From positions 2,137,001-2,201,000 of the forward strand of contig NZ_JACEGA010000001.1 of the NCBI RefSeq assembly GCF_014174405.1: DNA of 64,000 bases, given 5' to 3'. Below are positions 48,700 to 57,120 of this stretch, piece after piece; the stretch's first letter is position 1; every line of letters starts with the position of its first letter. The DNA comes from Variimorphobacter saccharofermentans (GTDB taxonomy: Bacteria; Bacillota; Clostridia; Lachnospirales; Lachnospiraceae). The notes under the pieces are model-generated. The model had not been told where the DNA came from. It searched no databases and saw nothing but the letters and a program-made list of their open reading frames with translations. The position numbers and the translations under genes were made by a program.

Positions 48700-48762
48700 T
48701 TTGCACCGCGTAAATAGTACATAGGACTCTAATGGATAAAATCCAAGTACGACGGGTGCAAA
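48700..48762. repeat. Element D: short palindrome related to the core of element C
   Basis: TTTGCACC (left) faces GGGTGCAAA (right), with GTAC pairs and a short loop inside. It shares TTGCAC, GTACATA, CTCTA, AAGTACGAC and GTGCAAATnCTCC, in the same order and spacing, with the centre of element C at 10797-10857. It lies in the 258-base gap between the amidase-like gene and yicC. Confidence 0.65.
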
Positions 48763-48806
48763 TACTCCGTTATAGATTAGGTTAAGACTACCTATATCAT
48801 CCATAT

Positions 48807-49664
48807 TTATACTGCAATTAATAGCGTATCATATCCCTGTGATCGAAGTCTTCGTTCTAAATCAGCTGCCTCATCCAAATTGGAGAAATTACCAACCTGT
48901 ATTGAATAAAAATCTCCCTGTCTGACAATCTCTGCCTGATATCCTTCATATAATAATCGGTTTAAAAGGTTTAATGCATTATTGTAGTCTCGAAATAATC
49001 CTACCTGTACGCGATATCGGTAATCTAATCCAAGATTCTGGGCTTGTAATTGAAACGTCTTTAATATCCCATGGGCAATGGCCTGGGCTGTTTCTTCAAA
49101 TTTTTCATCATAGTCCAGATTTTGATGATTGGGGCCGAATACTCCTAATATAAGATTTATACTTGGAATTGTATTATGTTGTTCTACATCAAGATTGTCC
49201 GAAACCTGAATAATACCTAAATTATTGTACCCCATATTCTCTAATTCAAAATTAATATTTCTGGAAGCAAGCTTTTCCATTTCGCTTGGATTTACTATAA
49301 TTACTTCTGTTCCTGGATATGGGGGGATCCCGACATTAGGGACTCTGTGAATACCGAGATAAAGATTTCCCTCTGATGTCTCTATGATATTCTGTATTTC
49401 TTCATCAGTTTGTGAAACATCAGTAGTTCTTGTATAAATCACCTCTACACCATAATTACTTAAGATCTCACCAACTGCTAAAGCCAATTTCAGATTTTCA
49501 TTCTTTTCCATGCGATCCTTATATACTATTCCGGTGTCCTCTCCACCATGACCAGGTTCAATCACAATTCTTACCCTTTCATTCTCCAATTGAAATGGTT
49601 TAAATTTGTAGGGTGATATTCTTATCCCTTCCAGTCTGCAGGTGCACCCCAATATTTTTGACAT
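48807..49664 (-). CDS. Amidase_3/SPOR protein, probably catalytically inactive
   Basis: A 285-residue protein. Residues about 31-200 form an N-acetylmuramoyl-L-alanine amidase (Amidase_3) fold (IVIEPGHGGEDTG, VEVIYTRTTD, YLGIHRVPN). Residues about 215-285 form a SPOR peptidoglycan-binding domain (YRVQVGLFRDYNNALNLLNRL). The zinc ligands His39, Glu53 and His106 are present. The catalytic Glu normally in the (V)E-x-GF motif aligns with Ile172 (PSINLILGVFG), so cleavage is doubtful. No signal peptide or anchor is visible at the N-terminus, odd for a cell-wall protein. GGGGAT precedes the ATG. Confidence 0.8.
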   Translation of the reverse strand: MSKILGCTCRLEGIRISPYKFKPFQLENERVRIVIEPGHGGEDTGIVYKDRMEKNENLKLALAVGEILSNYGVEVIYTRTTDVSQTDEEIQNIIETSEGNLYLGIHRVPNVGIPPYPGTEVIIVNPSEMEKLASRNINFELENMGYNNLGIIQVSDNLDVEQHNTIPSINLILGVFGPNHQNLDYDEKFEETAQAIAHGILKTFQLQAQNLGLDYRYRVQVGLFRDYNNALNLLNRLLYEGYQAEIVRQGDFYSIQVGNFSNLDEAADLERRLRSQGYDTLLIAV

Positions 49665-49775
49665 AATTATTCATCCCCAATAATCCCAATGGTGTTCTTT
49701 TCATTATATGAACTCTGATATAAAAAGTTGCCATCAAATCCATCTGAGAATGAGTAATTCTAATTGAAACTTAAT

Positions 49776-49804
49776 TTGAACCCTCTTCATGTGAATAGTA
49801 TAAT
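49776..49804 (+). promoter_or_regulatory. Promoter of the small plus-strand gene
   Basis: TTGAAC, 17 bases, TATAAT on the plus strand, about 95 bases before the start at 49902. Confidence 0.75.
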
Positions 49805-49901
49805 ATTGTAAAGGAATTTCTAAGAAGGGATTACTTGAAAGATATGGATAACCATTTGATATAACTGATAGTAAAGATATAAGAAAGAAAAGGTGATTTG
49901 T

Positions 49902-50144
49902 ATGATGTTTTGGAATAGAGTTGAATTATATAACGGATATTCATTAAAAGAGTTCAGTGAACTAAAATCGTCCCTTGCGAATGCAGGAATTCGATATGAT
50001 TATAAAATGATAAATAACTACCGTCATAGAGCCGTATTGGGATCCTTCGGACAAGCTTCAAAATTTTCCGTTCATTATTATTTATATGTACATCAAAAAG
50101 ATTACGATAATGCAATGTTTTTAACTTCTAATCGAAATCGTTAA
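49902..50144 (+). CDS. Small conserved-looking protein, possibly DUF2007-like
   Basis: An 80-residue protein (FWNRVELYNGYSLKEFSEL, SSLANAGIRYDYKMINN, VHYYLYVHQKDYDNAMFL). A good promoter, an AAAGGTG ribosome site 6 bases before the ATG and a hairpin after the stop make it a real gene despite its size. The predicted beta-alpha-beta-beta-alpha pattern resembles DUF2007 (putative signal-transducing) domains, but I do not recognise it with certainty. Function unknown. Confidence 0.6.
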   Translation: MMFWNRVELYNGYSLKEFSELKSSLANAGIRYDYKMINNYRHRAVLGSFGQASKFSVHYYLYVHQKDYDNAMFLTSNRNR

Positions 50145-50209
50145 GAAATTTTTGATAATCACTTAAGTTATATAAGATATTAGCAAATCGAATATAGTTG
50201 TAATAAAGT

Positions 50210-50269
50210 AAGGCACTCTACTGTTCTTCCCGCTGTTAACAGCGATTTAAAAGAACTGCTGAGTGCCTT
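50210..50269. terminator. Compound hairpin between the small gene and cysK
   Basis: Outer arms AAGGCACTC with GAGTGCCTT, extended by GTTCTT with AAGAAC, and an inner CGCTGTTAACAGCG palindrome at the tip. It lies between two convergent gene ends and likely terminates both, although T tails are weak. Confidence 0.6.
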
Positions 50270-50320
50270 AAATAATAGAAAGTATGTCTTATTAACTATC
50301 AATTATCATGAATAAAATTA

Positions 50321-51253
50321 CTATTCAGCAAACATTACAGTGGATAAATATCTTTCTCCGGTATCAGGTAATATAACCACAATTTTCTTACCAGAGTTCT
50401 CAGATCTTTTTGCCACCTGTGTTGCTGCCCAAAGTGCTGCTCCAGAGGAGATACCTACCAGAACACCTTCCTTTTTAGCAATTACTCTGCCAGTTTCAAA
50501 TGCATCCTCATTTGTAACGGTAATAATTTCATCATAGATTTTCGTATTGAGTGTGTTTGGTACAAACCCAGCACCGATTCCCTGAATCTTATGTGCTCCT
50601 GGTCGACCTTGTGATAAAACAGGAGAATCAGCAGGTTCTACTGCAACCACCTTTACATTTGGATTCTTAGATTTTAAGTATGCTCCAACACCGGATATGG
50701 TACCACCAGTACCAATTCCTGCTACTAGGATATCAACATCTCCATCGGTGTCCTCCCATATTTCTACACCAGTAGTCTCCTCATGTACCTTCGGATTGTT
50801 CGGATTTTCAAATTGTGAAGGGATGAAGCTATTCGGTGTACTTTCATTCAATTCTTTCGCCTTCTCGATAGCTCCCTTCATTCCTTTGGTTCCTTCCGTA
50901 AGGATAAGCTCTGCACCATATGCTTTCATTAGAGTTCTACGCTCAATACTCATTGTTTCCGGCATTGTAATGATTAATTTTAAGCCATAGCTTGCACATA
51001 CACTTGCTAATCCGATACCGGTATTACCACTAGTGGGTTCAATAATAACTGTGTCCTGGTTAATTTGGCCACTCTTCAATGCTTCCTCTATCATTTTCTT
51101 AGCAATGCGATCCTTTACACTACCTCCTGGATTGAAATATTCCAGTTTTGCAATAATTGTAGCTGATAAGCCTTGACTCTTGTTATAGTTTACCAGTTCC
51201 AATAAAGGAGTCTTTCCAACTAATTCTGTAATTTTTTTCTTAATGTTCGCCAT
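50321..51253 (-). CDS. cysK: Cysteine synthase A (O-acetylserine sulfhydrylase)
   Basis: A 310-residue PLP enzyme. The lysine of [11 protein letters not shown] (Lys47) holds [14 protein letters not shown] binds the substrate and GTGGTISG the cofactor phosphate. It makes cysteine from O-acetylserine and sulfide. It lies 87 bases downstream of metY on the same strand, with the Rrf2 regulator upstream: a sulfur-assimilation unit. Confidence 0.96.
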   Translation of the reverse strand: MANIKKKITELVGKTPLLELVNYNKSQGLSATIIAKLEYFNPGGSVKDRIAKKMIEEALKSGQINQDTVIIEPTSGNTGIGLASVCASYGLKLIITMPETMSIERRTLMKAYGAELILTEGTKGMKGAIEKAKELNESTPNSFIPSQFENPNNPKVHEETTGVEIWEDTDGDVDILVAGIGTGGTISGVGAYLKSKNPNVKVVAVEPADSPVLSQGRPGAHKIQGIGAGFVPNTLNTKIYDEIITVTNEDAFETGRVIAKKEGVLVGISSGAALWAATQVAKRSENSGKKIVVILPDTGERYLSTVMFAE

Positions 51254-51340
51254 AAAATATTACCTACCTTTCTAAATAAAATTCCATACATATTATTACT
51301 TCTTATTATAAGTTTACTCAGCTATAATGTTCAAACTCAA

Positions 51341-52630
51341 CTATTTCTCATTAAATGCCTGCTCCAGATCTTCAATGATGTCGTCGATATGCTCCGTTCC
51401 TATGGATAATCGAATGGTATTAGGCTTTATTCCGGAAGCCTCCAGTTCCTCCGCATTCATTTGAGAATGGGTAGTACTTGCTGGGTGGATCACCAGTGAT
51501 TTAACATCCGCTACATTCGCTAACAATGAGAAAATCTGCAGGTGATCAATAAATGCTTTTGCATCATCTGCATTTCCATCTATTTCAAAGGTAAAAATTG
51601 ATCCTGCACCATTGGGGAAATAACGTTGATACAGCTCATTATATGGATTATCCGGCAATGATGGATGGTTTACCTTTAGTACCTTTGGATGTTTATTGAG
51701 ATACTCCACAACCTTTAATGCATTCTCCACATGTCTTTCCACTCTTAATGAAAGAGTCTCCAAGCCTTGCAAGAATAAAAAGGAATGGAAAGGACTGATT
51801 GTAGAACCAGTGTCTCTCATTAATGTTACTCTGATTTTAATAATATATGCTAAATTGCCGACTGCTTTTGTGAATTGTACTCCATGATAACTAGGATTTG
51901 GTTCTGTAAGAGACGGGAACTTTCCTGATGCTTCCCAATCAAATTTACCACTGTCAATAATCACTCCACCAATAGTGGTACCATGACCTCCAATAAATTT
52001 AGTTGCAGAATGTACTACCACGTCCGCTCCATACTCTATTGGACGTAATAAATAGGGAGTAGCAAAGGTATTATCAACAATCAAAGGGATACCGTGCTTA
52101 TGTGCAATTGCTGCCACTTTCTCAATATCAATAACGTTAGAGTTCGGATTTCCCAAGCTTTCTATAAAAATAGCCTTTGTATTATCTTGAATCGCTTTTT
52201 CAAAGTTATTGGTATCATCCGGATTAACAAAAGTAGTTGTAATTCCGAAATCTGTCAGCGTATGAGCAAATAGATTGTATGTACCTCCATACACTGTTTG
52301 TGCAGATACAATATGATCACCGGCATGTGCAATATTCTGAATAGCATATGTGATTGCTGCCGCTCCTGATGAGGTTGCGAGAGCAGCAACTCCTCCCTCC
52401 AAAGCTGCAATTCTTTGTTCAAATACATCGGAGGTGGGATTCATTAATCTGGTGTAAATATTACCGCCTTCGCTTAAGTTAAATCTGCCTTCTGCTTGTG
52501 CTGAATTAGCAAATACATAGGATGACGTCTGATAAATCGGAACACTTCTTGCTCCTGTTGCGCTGTCCGGATTCTCTTGACCTGCATGTAGCTGTAATGT
52601 TTCAAATCTTAACTTTTTTTCATATGCCAT
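51341..52630 (-). CDS. metY: O-acetylhomoserine sulfhydrylase (MetY)
   Basis: A 429-residue PLP enzyme of the Cys/Met metabolism family. PLP Lys211 lies in [22 protein letters not shown] N-terminus, [10 protein letters not shown] and [17 protein letters not shown] are conserved. The length matches MetY rather than shorter cystathionine enzymes. It makes homocysteine from O-acetylhomoserine and sulfide. The start is the ATG at 52630 with GGAGG upstream. Promoter and dyad lie at 52721-52787. No SAM riboswitch is visible. Confidence 0.94.
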   Translation of the reverse strand: MAYEKKLRFETLQLHAGQENPDSATGARSVPIYQTSSYVFANSAQAEGRFNLSEGGNIYTRLMNPTSDVFEQRIAALEGGVAALATSSGAAAITYAIQNIAHAGDHIVSAQTVYGGTYNLFAHTLTDFGITTTFVNPDDTNNFEKAIQDNTKAIFIESLGNPNSNVIDIEKVAAIAHKHGIPLIVDNTFATPYLLRPIEYGADVVVHSATKFIGGHGTTIGGVIIDSGKFDWEASGKFPSLTEPNPSYHGVQFTKAVGNLAYIIKIRVTLMRDTGSTISPFHSFLFLQGLETLSLRVERHVENALKVVEYLNKHPKVLKVNHPSLPDNPYNELYQRYFPNGAGSIFTFEIDGNADDAKAFIDHLQIFSLLANVADVKSLVIHPASTTHSQMNAEELEASGIKPNTIRLSIGTEHIDDIIEDLEQAFNEK

Positions 52631-52720
52631 ATTGAACCTCCATTCTGCCGTAGACAGGTTGATTGTAGTATTTTCAACCTTTTTGCAATGTTTTATTGAT
52701 ATCAATTTCTTATTTCTAGT

Positions 52721-52743
52721 ATTCATACTGTATTAGTATGAAT
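52721..52743. promoter_or_regulatory. Perfect dyad downstream of the metY promoter, candidate Rrf2/CymR operator
   Basis: ATTCATACT, 5 bases, AGTATGAAT: a perfect 9-bp inverted repeat at about +9 to +31 of the metY transcript. The position suits a repressor; the adjacent Rrf2 gene is the obvious candidate. Confidence 0.55.
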
Positions 52744-52758
52744 TAATAGATTGTAATA

Positions 52759-52787
52759 ATCATATCTCTCTTATTTCTATTTGTCAA
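52759..52787 (-). promoter_or_regulatory. metY promoter
   Basis: The minus strand reads TTGACA, 17 bases, TATGAT. It gives a leader of about 120 bases to metY. Confidence 0.85.
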
Positions 52788-52829
52788 GAAATATTTGCTA
52801 AATTTTTTAGATCATGTCTAAGTACTGAA

Positions 52830-52903
52830 GAAGAACAGATATGATGTGTGTAGAAATATTTCCATAACGGATTATATTCTTCCTACATCCTAATCTGTTC
52901 TTC
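52830..52903. repeat. Element E: imperfect palindrome after the Rrf2 gene
   Basis: Arms GAAGAACAGAT and ATCTGTTCTTC (exact complements, one extra T) extend inwards imperfectly for about 30 bases, ending in a second small stem (AATATTTCC with GGATTATATT). It lies 25 bases after the Rrf2 stop and before the metY promoter, so it may act as the Rrf2 terminator. Confidence 0.55.
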
Positions 52904-52928
52904 TCTGTGACTGTGGTAAATTCCTTGC

Positions 52929-53366
52929 TTAAATAGAATAATCAAAAGGTACCATACTCATCTGTTTGTCAACGAGATCTTGTAAGGTAATACGATCGAC
53001 TACTGAAGTAATGGCATCATACAATTCCTTCCAGACAAACTTAGTAACACAACTACTTTGTCGATTACACTCTTGCAGTTCATCATCAAGGCAATCAATG
53101 GGAGCAAGACTCCCTTCTGTTAATCGAAGAATCATACCTACAGTATATTCAGATGGATCCTTAGCCAATCTATAACCACCTTGGGCTCCTCGAACACTTC
53201 TTACATAGCCCGCACGATTTAATAACGATATAATTTGCTCCAGATACTTTTCTGATATTTCCTGTCTTGCTGCTATGCTTTTAATTGTGATATACTCTCC
53301 GGTATTATTGACAGCAAGATCAAGCATAAGTCTTAAGGCGTATCTTCCCTTTGTCGATATTTTCAT
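52929..53366 (-). CDS. Rrf2-family regulator with Fe-S cysteines (IscR/CymR-like)
   Basis: A 145-residue winged-helix regulator (MKISTKGRYALRLMLDLA, ISEKYLEQIISLLNRAGYVRSVRGAQGGYRLAK). Cys92, Cys100 and Cys106 lie where IscR holds its [2Fe-2S] ligands (spacing C-x7-C-x5-C). The neighbours metY and cysK point to a CymR-like role in cysteine supply, the cysteines to Fe-S or redox sensing; both can be true. Start ATG 53366 has AAGGAGG upstream. Confidence 0.88.
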   Translation of the reverse strand: MKISTKGRYALRLMLDLAVNNTGEYITIKSIAARQEISEKYLEQIISLLNRAGYVRSVRGAQGGYRLAKDPSEYTVGMILRLTEGSLAPIDCLDDELQECNRQSSCVTKFVWKELYDAITSVVDRITLQDLVDKQMSMVPFDYSI

Positions 53367-53401
53367 GGCATTACCTCCTTCGTTTCTCATTTTATACCAC
53401 T

Positions 53402-53430
53402 ATAATACTATAAGTTTAATAGGAATTCAA
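53402..53430 (-). promoter_or_regulatory. Rrf2 gene promoter
   Basis: The minus strand reads TTGAAT, 17 bases, TATTAT, 36 bases before the start codon. Confidence 0.65.
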
Positions 53431-53454
53431 CTATCTCTATTTATTTATTGTTTT

Positions 53455-56013
53455 TTATATAAAATATTTGATCAATACTCTTTTCATCAATTTATAAATT
53501 TCATACCAAATCACTGCTAAAAGTGCTATGACTAATACATAAAACACGTAACGTGGTGGTAAGGGTGCCAGACGCAGATATTGATTAATCGGACTATATA
53601 CCATTACACACAATGATAATACTATGATAAAATTAACTACCCATATTACTTTATCCTTCCTTGTATTCAGCAAAGTTCTTATGATGGATTCAGTATCCGA
53701 GCTGTTTACTGAAACAAGAAAAATATTCGATAATACCAGTACGGTAAAGCCTGATGTTCTGGCAACCTCCGGTGACGCACCATTCTTTAGCAAATAATAG
53801 AACAACCCAAATGAAGCAATAAAAATTATAATTCCTTGAAGAATACATCTCATAAACCGACTGGGTGAAAGCAATCTTTCATTTATGTTTCTAGGAGGCT
53901 TGTTCATAATGGTTTCTTCAGCTGGTAATCGTTCCAGAGTAATCGAACAGGTTGGATTCATGACAAGTTCCAGCAATACAATATGCAATGGAAGTAGCAT
54001 TAAAGAATCCGGAGATATTTTTAATAAAGGTACAACAAAAGAAATAAGTGCAATAGGTATATGAATCGTTAATACATAGCAAATTGCTTTGATGATATTT
54101 TGGTAGATACGTCTTCCATCTTCAATTGCTCCCAATACTGTTGGAAAATTATCATCCAGTAAAATTACATCAGCCGCTTCTCTGCATACCTCATTCCCGT
54201 CCTTTCCCATAGCAATCCCTATATCAGCCATCTTTTGAGCAGGCGAATCATTGACTCCATCCCCTGTCATCGCAACAACATATCCATTCTCCTTCAAAGC
54301 TTTTACAATTCTCATCTTATGAAGCGGCAGAACTCTGGCATATATATTACATTCCTTTACCTTTTCTCTTAATTCCATATCATTCAATTTTGATAATTCA
54401 TCACCCGTCATTACCTTTAATTCACTCGTGATACCTACCTGTTTTGCAATCTCAGACGCCGTATTCGGATGATCTCCGGTAATCATGACAATACGAATCC
54501 CTGCCTTCTTACATACCCCTATATCCCTTTTAATATTGTCCCTTGGCGGATCATTCAGGCCGATGATGCCTCGCAGGAATAACCGACATTCCAAAAGGTT
54601 TTCTGGAATGTCCTCCATATTAGAAGTCGTTCTATCCGCCACCGCAATTACTCTAAGTCCTCTTCCAGTAAACTTTCGAATTACATTCTTCACTTCTGAT
54701 TCCAAATCCTTATATAGATTACATAGAGAAAGAATTGTCTCCGGAGATCCCTTCGCTACAATTACGAAATGATTCTCCTCCTGCCATACCTGTCCCATGG
54801 CTTTTAATTCATTGGTAAATGGATATTCCTTTATCAGTACGGGCTTATTTTCAATAATATTACAAGCTTTTAACCCCGTCTCCTTCTCTTTGCATTGATA
54901 GCAAAGTTGATCACCAAAATCCAGTAAGGCTTTTTCCAAAGGATCACAGGTTCCAGTCTTGCAAGCCACAGCCAACGCCTTGCAGAATCTTCCTCCCGAC
55001 TGTCTATTGATATAACAATCCGAAACCTGCATTTTGTTTTGAGTAATCGTACCTGTCTTATCCATACATAATGCAGAGATGGCACCCAATGTCTCAACAG
55101 AAGGTAAGTGTCGAATTAATGTATTTTTCCTTGCCAGCCTTAAGGCTCCCATGGAGAAAAATACAGTCATAATTACCGGAAATTCACCAGGAACCATGGA
55201 TAAAGCCAATACAATTCCAGCAAGTGCACTATGGATGATCCGTTCCATTATTGCCCCTTCCGTAAGATTATAAAAGGTGGCTAATCCAACCAGAATAAAG
55301 AGTACACTCGCAAATATAGTACACTGTTTCGCCAGTCTTCTCATTTGCTTCTGTAATAATGAATTTTCGAAGCTCTCTTTCTTAAGTTCCTCTGCTATTT
55401 TACCGTATTCCGTATGATCTCCTATTTTATCAACAATCAGAATTCCACTCCCCAATATAACGCAGGTTCCCGAATAACAATAATTCCTTTGATAAAAGAA
55501 TGTATCATGCATAGCCTCCTCATGTCTTGAAGTTATTGCATATTTTAATATTCCTACTGATTCTCCAGTTAGAATACTCTCATCAATACAAAGTCCATTG
55601 GCTTCTACTAAATATCCATCCGCTGGTATTTTCATTCCTTCTGTTATTCGTATAACATCTCCGGGCACCAGCTCTGTACTGGAAATTAAGAATTCTGTAC
55701 CTTCCCGGATTACCCGCACCTTCGGTGAAGTTATCTCTCTTAATTTACTTAATGTGTTACCTGTTCTGACATCCTGTAACACATCTATTCCGATTACCAA
55801 TATAACAAATGCAATCATGACTGCTCCTTCAACCGATTCACCCAATATAAAATAAATAACAGCAGAAAAAGCTAATAAAACATAAATTGGTTCTGATAAT
55901 ATGTGTTTCACTCTTTGACGAATTCTACCTTTGTTGTTCTTAGTAATCTCATTCTTGCCGTATCTTTGTTGTAGAGTATCTACTTCCTTCCATGTTAAAC
56001 CACTTTGATCCAT
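53455..56013 (-). CDS. P2-type cation-transporting ATPase under NiCo riboswitch control
   Basis: An 852-residue P-type ATPase. An N-terminal cation-ATPase domain is followed by helices M1-M2, the actuator with ILTGES, helix M4 with PGEFP (residues 275-279) in place of the Ca2+-type PEGLP, the phosphorylation site DKTGTITQNKMQ (Asp318), TGDGVNDSPA, and M5-M10 with MNPTCSITLE in M6. The nucleotide domain is rich in Cys (CKTGTC, CYQC). PGEFP/PTCS ATPases have no settled substrate. The NiCo (czcD) riboswitch just upstream points to export of Co2+, Ni2+ or Fe2+. ATG 56013 has AGGAGG 7 bases upstream; the frame to 56085 overlaps the riboswitch hairpin and is not coding. Confidence 0.88.
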   Translation of the reverse strand: MDQSGLTWKEVDTLQQRYGKNEITKNNKGRIRQRVKHILSEPIYVLLAFSAVIYFILGESVEGAVMIAFVILVIGIDVLQDVRTGNTLSKLREITSPKVRVIREGTEFLISSTELVPGDVIRITEGMKIPADGYLVEANGLCIDESILTGESVGILKYAITSRHEEAMHDTFFYQRNYCYSGTCVILGSGILIVDKIGDHTEYGKIAEELKKESFENSLLQKQMRRLAKQCTIFASVLFILVGLATFYNLTEGAIMERIIHSALAGIVLALSMVPGEFPVIMTVFFSMGALRLARKNTLIRHLPSVETLGAISALCMDKTGTITQNKMQVSDCYINRQSGGRFCKALAVACKTGTCDPLEKALLDFGDQLCYQCKEKETGLKACNIIENKPVLIKEYPFTNELKAMGQVWQEENHFVIVAKGSPETILSLCNLYKDLESEVKNVIRKFTGRGLRVIAVADRTTSNMEDIPENLLECRLFLRGIIGLNDPPRDNIKRDIGVCKKAGIRIVMITGDHPNTASEIAKQVGITSELKVMTGDELSKLNDMELREKVKECNIYARVLPLHKMRIVKALKENGYVVAMTGDGVNDSPAQKMADIGIAMGKDGNEVCREAADVILLDDNFPTVLGAIEDGRRIYQNIIKAICYVLTIHIPIALISFVVPLLKISPDSLMLLPLHIVLLELVMNPTCSITLERLPAEETIMNKPPRNINERLLSPSRFMRCILQGIIIFIASFGLFYYLLKNGASPEVARTSGFTVLVLSNIFLVSVNSSDTESIIRTLLNTRKDKVIWVVNFIIVLSLCVMVYSPINQYLRLAPLPPRYVFYVLVIALLAVIWYEIYKLMKRVLIKYFI

Positions 56014-56051
56014 GACGTTACCTCCTAAGATAAAGGCAATGCATATGGCAA

Positions 56052-56087
56052 ATGTGTCCGCAAACAGAAAATGCCTGCGGAACACAT
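56052..56087 (-). terminator. Expression-platform hairpin of the riboswitch
   Basis: On the minus strand ATGTGT-TCCGCA pairs with TGCGGA-CACAT (11 bp, one bulge), followed by TTTGCC and then the ribosome site. Part of it (TCCGCAGGC, 56073-56081) can instead pair with GCCTGTGGGA of the aptamer, giving mutually exclusive folds. The T tail is short, so termination or translation control are both possible. Confidence 0.55.
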
Positions 56088-56089
56088 AG

Positions 56090-56184
56090 AGTAAACTACT
56101 GTCCCACAGGCATAATATCCTGTTGCTGAATGTCAGCCCGGCCGCACGATAATCCGGTAAAATTACGTCGCCTGATCAGATTGT
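56090..56184 (-). ncRNA. NiCo (czcD) riboswitch aptamer
   Basis: On the minus strand, conserved elements come in the NiCo order: CTGATCAGGC, a stem (ACG...CGT), GCGGCCGGGCTG, loop, CAGCAACAGG, loop, CCTGTGGGACAGT. These match the published four-way junction as I remember it (GAGCAGGC ... GCAGCCGGGCTG ... GCAACAG ... CTGTGGGACAG). P3 is CTG/CAG, P4 is ACAGG/CCTGT, and P1 pairs weakly through GTACAAT/GTTTAC. The class binds Co2+ and Ni2+ cooperatively, and later work reported Fe2+ binding. It is the leader of the P-type ATPase gene. Confidence 0.9.
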
Positions 56185-56278
56185 ACTGTAGATTGGCAGA
56201 TAAGTGCCTATGCAGTGCAAGGTGATTTCTATACTTCATCTTATGCGAGACTGACATCATGGTTACAAAATATTCATT

Positions 56279-57049
56279 TTATAAATCTTGGTATCTTCGG
56301 TAATTTATCCGATGACGTGCATGGGCCGAGGGATATGGTATTCCTTCCGGCTCATAAGGATTACTACATGGAGCATTGTTTGATTGCTTAAAGCATAGAA
56401 ACCAATCCAAACAATAGGTATCATTCTGAATCTGCTCCACACGTTCCCTTGCAGCATTACAGCTACCGGGTGCTGGAAGAATTACGTCATCACCCGGAGC
56501 CCAGTTTGCTGGTGTAGCTACTTTCTCACAATCTGCCTTCTGTAGAGCAATTATCATCCGTTTTAACTCATTCATGTTTCTTCCTGTTGTAGCAGGATAA
56601 TATAATATAGCACGAATGATCCCATCAGGGTCAATGATATATACTGCTCTTACCGTCTGCGTTCCCGAATAACCAGGATGCAGCATCCCGTATTTTCTTG
56701 CAATCTCCATAGAAATATCTGCAATAAGCGGAAAAGTAACGTCAATATGCTTCATATCCTTCCAGGCAAGCTCTCTGATCTTTCTAAGCCAGGCTATATG
56801 AGAATATATGGAATCAATCGATAATCCAACTAATTCCGTATTTAATAACTGAAATTCTTTCATCATGGAAGCAAATGTCATGAATTCTGTTGTACATACC
56901 GGTGTAAAATCGGCCGGATGGCTAAATAGAATAACCCATTTCCCCCGATAATCTTCTGGGAAATTGATATCTCCCTGAGTCGTAACAGCATGAAAAGAAG
57001 GTGCTTTATCTCCAATCAGAGGCATCCTGTATCCGTGATTATCCTCCAT
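56279..57049 (-). CDS. Prx6-type peroxiredoxin with Cys-rich C-terminal tail
   Basis: A 256-residue peroxiredoxin. The peroxidatic Cys52 lies in HPADFTPVCTTEF, and DGIIRAILYYPATTGRNMNEL is the Prx6 signature. Most such proteins are 205-225 residues; this one has a tail of about 45 residues with Cys in GSCNAAR, TYCLDWFLCFK and APCSNPYE. The extra cysteines may serve as resolving residues. It reduces peroxides with a thiol partner. AAGGAG precedes the ATG. It is 71 bases downstream of the ferredoxin gene and upstream of the riboswitch and metal ATPase. Confidence 0.9.
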   Translation of the reverse strand: MEDNHGYRMPLIGDKAPSFHAVTTQGDINFPEDYRGKWVILFSHPADFTPVCTTEFMTFASMMKEFQLLNTELVGLSIDSIYSHIAWLRKIRELAWKDMKHIDVTFPLIADISMEIARKYGMLHPGYSGTQTVRAVYIIDPDGIIRAILYYPATTGRNMNELKRMIIALQKADCEKVATPANWAPGDDVILPAPGSCNAARERVEQIQNDTYCLDWFLCFKQSNNAPCSNPYEPEGIPYPSAHARHRINYRRYQDL

Positions 57050-57120
57050 ACGAAACTCCTTATATAGTACTATAATAAATGATATGATAAGGAATGATAT
57101 GCTGCTACTAAAGTATTTGA

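Noticed and set aside
52631..52928. S-box (SAM) riboswitch before metY
   Set aside because: None of the conserved S-box segments is present; the region holds a plain promoter, a dyad and a palindrome.
56014..56085. Longer P-type ATPase N-terminus from 56085
   Set aside because: The added codons cover the riboswitch hairpin and the AGGAGG site used by the ATG at 56013.
56090..56184. M-box (magnesium) or yybP-ykoY (manganese) riboswitch before the ATPase
   Set aside because: Neither the M-box core nor the yybP-ykoY GGGGAGUA motif is seen; the NiCo segments fit in order.
57063..57074. PerR box before the peroxiredoxin (TATAGTACTATA palindrome)
   Set aside because: The 12-bp symmetry does not fit the 7-1-7 PerR consensus and AT-rich palindromes are common here.
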